Source of the DNA: Icerya purchasi
Taxonomy: Eukaryota > Arthropoda > Insecta > Hemiptera > Monophlebidae
DNA length: 64,000 nucleotides
NCBI GenBank assembly: GCA_039619475.1
Contig: CM077116.1
Span: forward strand, 458,179,576-458,243,575
Direction of reading: 5' to 3'
The notes beneath the pieces were generated by a model that worked only from the letters and a program-made list of their open reading frames with translations, ran no database searches and had not been told where the DNA came from. A program made the translations under genes and the position numbers. Of the stretch, positions 59,501 through 64,000 are shown one piece after another (position 1 is the stretch's first letter; each line of letters starts with the position of its first letter).

Positions 59501-60880
59501 TATTGTATAAAAAATTACGATAATATCACCTTAAGCTATATCACTCTGAAATAAATTAATTATCGGGAGTAATTATTTTTCATTTTTCAGCGCATTTTTA
59601 TTCAATTTTTAATATTAAATCTTAAAGTTCATATTTTTTTGGTAGAAAAAAAAACAACAAAAAAAAAAAGTTTTTTAATTTATTAAAATCGCTGAATTAA
59701 AAGCCAAAAAATGTTCTCGTTTCTATTTTTCCATTTAAGCCTTAGGGTTCTTTGGTTCTGCAATTACTCCTTAGTAATTCCTTGGTATAGCTGCGTGAAT
59801 TGACAGTTGGACTAAATATAATAAATAATAATCAAGGTTGTTGAATAGAAGAAAAGAAAAGAAAAAAAAAAGAAAAAAGACAGAGAAGTCAACTGCAGGC
59901 GACGTAACGTGAAGTTTCAAAGAAAAGCGGCCAGTTCATTCGTCAAATCTAGATGTTACTAATTATACGTGACACAGGATGCTGTCAAGCAAGCAGACGC
60001 GTTCTCGTTTGGAGACATGCTCTCATACAGCGTATGTGCACTCCTCATCGCTAGCAGTTTACGCCAAAAGTAACTGTTATTGTAACAAATTAAAAACATC
60101 TTTAACCTCTGCTCCACAATTTACTGAAACCTTTGTTAAACGGGTTTCCGTAGTTAATCTTTTACCTGGGCGGTAAAAAGACGAGGAAATCACATCCGTA
60201 CAATATAGCTTTTATTATGAATTAAATCCCGAAAACGTTTTTAAGCATTTCGTATAAATTTTAGCTGTTTGCTTTTTTTAAATATTATTAATGTGTTTAA
60301 TAAACAGATAGTATAAAAGTTTGTTTTTTCTCATAAAAAAATTAATTAAAAATAAAGAATGAAATAGAAATATACGAAGGAAAACGGCAAAAAGGAAGAA
60401 AAAAAAAAAAACGATTATCGAATATACAAAAGTATCATTGGAAAATGGGAAAAATTTGACGTTTTAGATCTCTCCTTATTCGACCGCTTTTTGATCTACT
60501 TCTTTAGGTTTTATATATACCAACGACAACTTCAACAGCAGCATGCATGCTTCAGGTTTGGCAGAAAAGAATTACATTAAAAATGTTTCAAGTTCAAGAA
60601 GCTATTTAATAAAAGTGTAAAATTGTATATTTAAAAAATAGGTTATATTCATCGGTACAGATTTTCGCTATCTTCGTTTGAAACATGTTCAGTGACACAA
60701 CAGGGTATCGTCGATCTTCATTTTAGTTGTTTTTTTTTTTTATTCCTCCTCCGTGACTTCTTAAAATGAACACTACACACATATACTACAATTAACATCG
60801 GCCTTTTGTGCCATACAAGTTACAACAGGTATTATACTGGTATAATTATTACGCTCAAGACTGTAGGTGGAAAATCCCAA
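59501..60880. other. AT-rich non-coding stretch
   Basis: No gene recognised. The 65-residue frame at 59979-60176 carries no motif. Confidence 0.4.
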
Positions 60881-60951
60881 TTAACCCGAATTACCTCGCA
60901 GACGCCCCAAAATTCACATCCTAAATGGCAACGTCGAGTAATCCGGGTTAA
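60881..60951. repeat. Small imperfect inverted repeat
   Basis: TTAACCCGAATTACCTCG at 60881-60898 pairs with CGAGTAATCCGGGTTAA at 60935-60951 with one mismatch and one unpaired base, around a 36-base spacer. It could be a tiny foldback element or the two ends of a deleted one. Confidence 0.6.
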
Positions 60952-61321
60952 GTGTTTTTAAAATATCACGAACCAGATTGAAAGGTTAAATTTCGTAAAA
61001 CACATTGATCATATTTTTAAGCGAAGTAAATCGCAACACTCTGTTAAATATTATACTACAATACACAATAACCCATTTTTAAACGAGTATAATAAGTGAT
61101 TACAACATGCGAGTTTTGTCCACAGCGTTGTTCAATTACCGCGACATAATAACGAAAAACAAACGCGCTTCAGGCGTGTATTAAGACTCCAGAAATACAC
61201 CGATATCTACGTACCAAACAAAAAAATTCTCCCCACTTGTAAAATTACATTATTATTATAGAAAAGCACTACGCATTATCAGGGCTATTTATGATTGTTC
61301 CAAGCAGGGCTACAATTTCAT

Positions 61322-61336
61322 ACACACAAACACATA

Positions 61337-61370
<34 letters not shown>
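61322..61370. repeat. CA/TA microsatellite
   Basis: Short CA-rich lead followed by about 15 TA units. Confidence 0.9.
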
Positions 61371-61373
<3 letters not shown>

Positions 61374-62375
61374 TTATACCTCTCTTCGTTCATAGAGTTA
61401 TACTCTTATCATTAGGTCTCTTTTGGATTCGGATTATCTACATTTTAACATTTTTACTGATATTTCTTTGGATTTCTTCTCTCTCCAGCTGAGGATACCC
61501 TCGAAAATCCAAAACAATATGTACTAAATTCATCTTTGCTGAATATGAGTTTATTCTTAAGATGTTAATTATTATGTCTTTGTGTAAACCTTTATCAAAA
61601 ATTATACCCGGCATCAGTCGACAGAGTTGTTCATTTTTTTTTTTTTTTTTTTTTGCTCTCCTACTTAAATATTAATGTGTAATTCTGCGGGGTAATTAAT
61701 TAATAAGTCGCAGTGTAAAATCATTATTCTCCGCGTGACTTAGTAAAAGTGTCATTAATTTGTTGATAAATTTCTTTCTCTTTTTTCATGCACCGTGAAA
61801 AAATTTTAAAGACGCACCAAAAAAAATAATAGACACTTTGCGAAATTGTAAAAGTTACAAATAGCGGCGAATATCATCATCCTTTCGGGGGGGAAAAAAT
61901 CCGTGACCCTTAAACTTCGAGAGCTGATGTTTTCGAACTCTCAAGCTTTTTTTTTTGTCGCCACTAGTAAAGAAAACTGTAATAGTGTGTAATAACATCA
62001 AAAATCTACCGGAAATATACGTATAATTTTCAACGTGAGAACTTGATCACCTTCACTGGTGAAAGCACTAAATTAAATTCATAACGAATAGCTGATTGAA
62101 AAGCATATTACACTCACTTAAAAAAATAAAAAAATACATTTAAAATAAAAAATCGATATCATCATCAATGATCGATATGTAATATTATAGAGAAATTTGA
62201 GATCGAGCCAGGACGAAATTAGCAAAAGTTTCTAATAATTAGAGAGATTTAACACAATAGACATTATACACTGAAAAGTTTACAACGGGGCGTAGAAAAT
62301 TTTTTTTTGAGGTATACCTTAAATATTACAGAATCAGTGAACGAAATAACGTGCATACGTAACATATATGTTCTA
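61371..62375. other. AT-rich non-coding stretch
   Basis: Nothing recognised apart from a 23-base poly(T) near 61633-61655. Confidence 0.4.
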
Positions 62376-62644
62376 CAGGGTGCGGCAGCATAACTTCCTT
62401 TTTTTTTAAAGGGGCCACTTTTTTTTCTACTAAATTTCGTTAAAGAGAAATAATAAAGCAGAAAATCGAAATAACGGATACTCTAGATCCCGCGCACTGG
62501 GGCAATATGTATGCTTCTTCCCTTCTCGCAGTTTTATTTCGATTTTCTGTTATTATTTCTCTTTAACGAAATTTAGTAGAAAAAAAGTGACCCGTTTAAA
62601 AAAAAGGAAGTTTTTTTTTTTTTCTTTTATGCTACCGCACCCTG
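62376..62644. mobile_element. Foldback MITE, copy 2
   Basis: A 269-bp palindrome-like element. The left end CAGGGTGCGGCAGCATAACT and the right end GCTACCGCACCCTG are complementary apart from one base. Pairing extends almost to the centre through TACTAAATTTCGTTAAAGAG, AAATAATA and AGAAAATCGAAATA blocks. The unpaired centre holds CTAGATCCCGCGCACTGGGG. A T run near 62611-62623 interrupts the right arm. TA lies outside the left end and CA outside the right, so a TA duplication is possible but not proved. It has no coding capacity and is a sister of 24294-24790. Confidence 0.8.
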
Positions 62645-64000
62645 CATTTAGCATATATAAGTTGAGAATCACAGTGGTAGAGTCGAAAATAAATTGTTGC
62701 AATTTATAGAGAAAGAAAGAACTGGAAAGTAACGTTATTAAAATATATTAAATAACATTTTATAACAATGAATATTAGAAATTGCGAAATGAGGTTAGAA
62801 AAAGAAACCAAAACTTATTCCACCGCCTTGATGTAAAATATGTATATTGAACTAAATAAAAGACGGGCGAGCGATTATTGTACACTTTTTTTCAATCTCG
62901 CTATAAAAACCCTCTTGTAACATTTTATGTCGTAACAAGGTAGGATTACCGCCGGAATTTATTCTGCAACCTCGGCAACTTTTAATCATCGTTGATCCGG
63001 AGATGCTGACAGCCTCGAGGTTCTATCGTGCCGTAATATAATGCGGTCACCGATTTCCATCAAGAGGAACCGTTCATTGGTTATTTCAAGACAAGAGATT
63101 TTCCAGTTTTTTCTTCGTACATTTCATTTTCCGAGTTGCGTATCAGTTCAACGATTACTTCGAGTCAGATTATTAAAACGCGGTAGGGGAGTATAATGTT
63201 TTAAATATTTTACAATTGCGAAAATATGTTTCGAAAAGTAATGAACATTTTTCTTTTTTAAAAAATACAATTTGATTTCAAAAACGGGATAAATACAACT
63301 TTATTCACGCACATCTGGGAAGAGACGTTGACTGGGCTCGATTCCAGCGATGGATCTTTTCGGAATAATTATATTCGCGGTAATAGGCGATACAATCCAA
63401 CACGGACAGACTTGTACGAGAGCCGCTTTGATGTCTCTATTCGTCGAGTAAATATTGACTGACCGATACGACAGCAGACGATTTCGGTTGAAAAAAAGCG
63501 GACGGAAAATTGCGAAAACCTTTTATCCTCTTACGAATATAAAAATAGCGTCGATGTTTGGCAAATTTACTTTGTGCAGGACCGATCTCCTCTGCTGAAA
63601 ATAATTTCTGTCTACGCGACGATTGTAGTTGATTATGCGCCATAAATTTCGAATTGTCACGTATTCAACGACTCTTTCATCTTCTTTATAAAGTTTAAAG
63701 TCGCATTGGAATAATTTTTATTTATCGCATACAAGCCAGAGTCTAAATCAAATACAACCCGACAGAATTGAATAAACTTTTCATTGTTTGGCCCTTCTTT
63801 TTTTTTTTTTTTTTTTTTTTTTGCATTTCTCTCCCACTTTAGAGAAAATCAATTTTCTCTTTCTTTTGCTTTTCTTATTTAGAGTATTATTACTAATTGA
63901 CCATCTAGGACCATGTAATAATACATTCAAAGGGAACGGAGAAGTAGTGACTACGCGATCTCTTGGACAATGAGGTTTCTTACGCTTCAGCCGCCTCACA
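62645..64000. other. Non-coding stretch to window end
   Basis: No recognisable gene. A 22-base poly(T) lies near 63800-63822. The frames at 63437-63643 and 63781-63999 on the minus strand have no motif, the latter being driven by the poly(T). GTCGTAACAAGG near 62930 is a chance match to the rRNA 3' end (see rejected list). Confidence 0.4.

Noticed and set aside
62930..62945. GTCGTAACAAGG, as at the 3' end of small-subunit rRNA
   Set aside because: The match is 12 bases only and the sequence on both sides is unrelated to rRNA.

Overview
The window looks like AT-rich nuclear DNA of an arthropod, most likely an insect. I read this from the dense TA, CA, ATT and poly(A)/poly(T) tracts, the decayed I/Jockey-like LINE copies, the tRNA-derived SINE and the short terminal-inverted-repeat elements. 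The order and species cannot be named from the sequence. I found no convincing host protein-coding exon, no intact tRNA or rRNA gene, no CRISPR array and no operon-like organisation. It is best described as an intergenic or intronic, repeat-rich stretch whose readable content is a graveyard of transposable elements.

Layout. At 0.6-0.9 kb (minus) lies the C-terminal tail of a LINE ORF2. At 5.0-6.2 kb (plus) lies a decayed RNase H and C-terminal zinc-finger part of an I-like LINE. At 10.9-11.5 kb a reverse-transcriptase pseudogene is split by a complete tRNA-derived SINE with a 13-bp target-site duplication. At 14.8-15.2 kb there is a 351-bp hAT-type MITE with an 8-bp duplication. At 17.2-20.8 kb is the best-preserved element: a LINE with ORF1 (gag-like) and ORF2 (endonuclease, then reverse transcriptase). 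It carries frameshifts and stops, and ends in poly(A) in the middle of the reverse transcriptase. A SINE 3' piece sits at 21.5 kb. From 22.05 to 23.5 kb there is a less repetitive, more GC-rich block that may be regulatory.

In the second part, a foldback element at 24.3-24.8 kb has a retroposed insert in one arm, and a sister copy lies at 62.4-62.6 kb. At 32.4-32.8 kb is a fragment of an exonuclease-endonuclease-phosphatase domain. RNase H or C-terminal LINE pieces occur at 35.2, 38.8, 41.0, 44.0 and 59.2 kb. A second reverse-transcriptase pseudogene lies at 53.9-54.8 kb, followed by a perfect 21-bp hairpin at 55.04 kb.

How it fits together. Several LINE fragments share the same C-terminal module: a Cys/His cluster of the form C-D-x-D/N-H-x(3-4)-C, then an LGLPxPY-like stretch, and in some copies a similar 3' tail before poly(A). 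They are probably one family, and possibly the family of the 17-21 kb element, which lacks this end. The SINE and the MITEs encode nothing and would have depended on enzymes made elsewhere. All coding remnants are broken, so nothing here is likely to make a functional protein.
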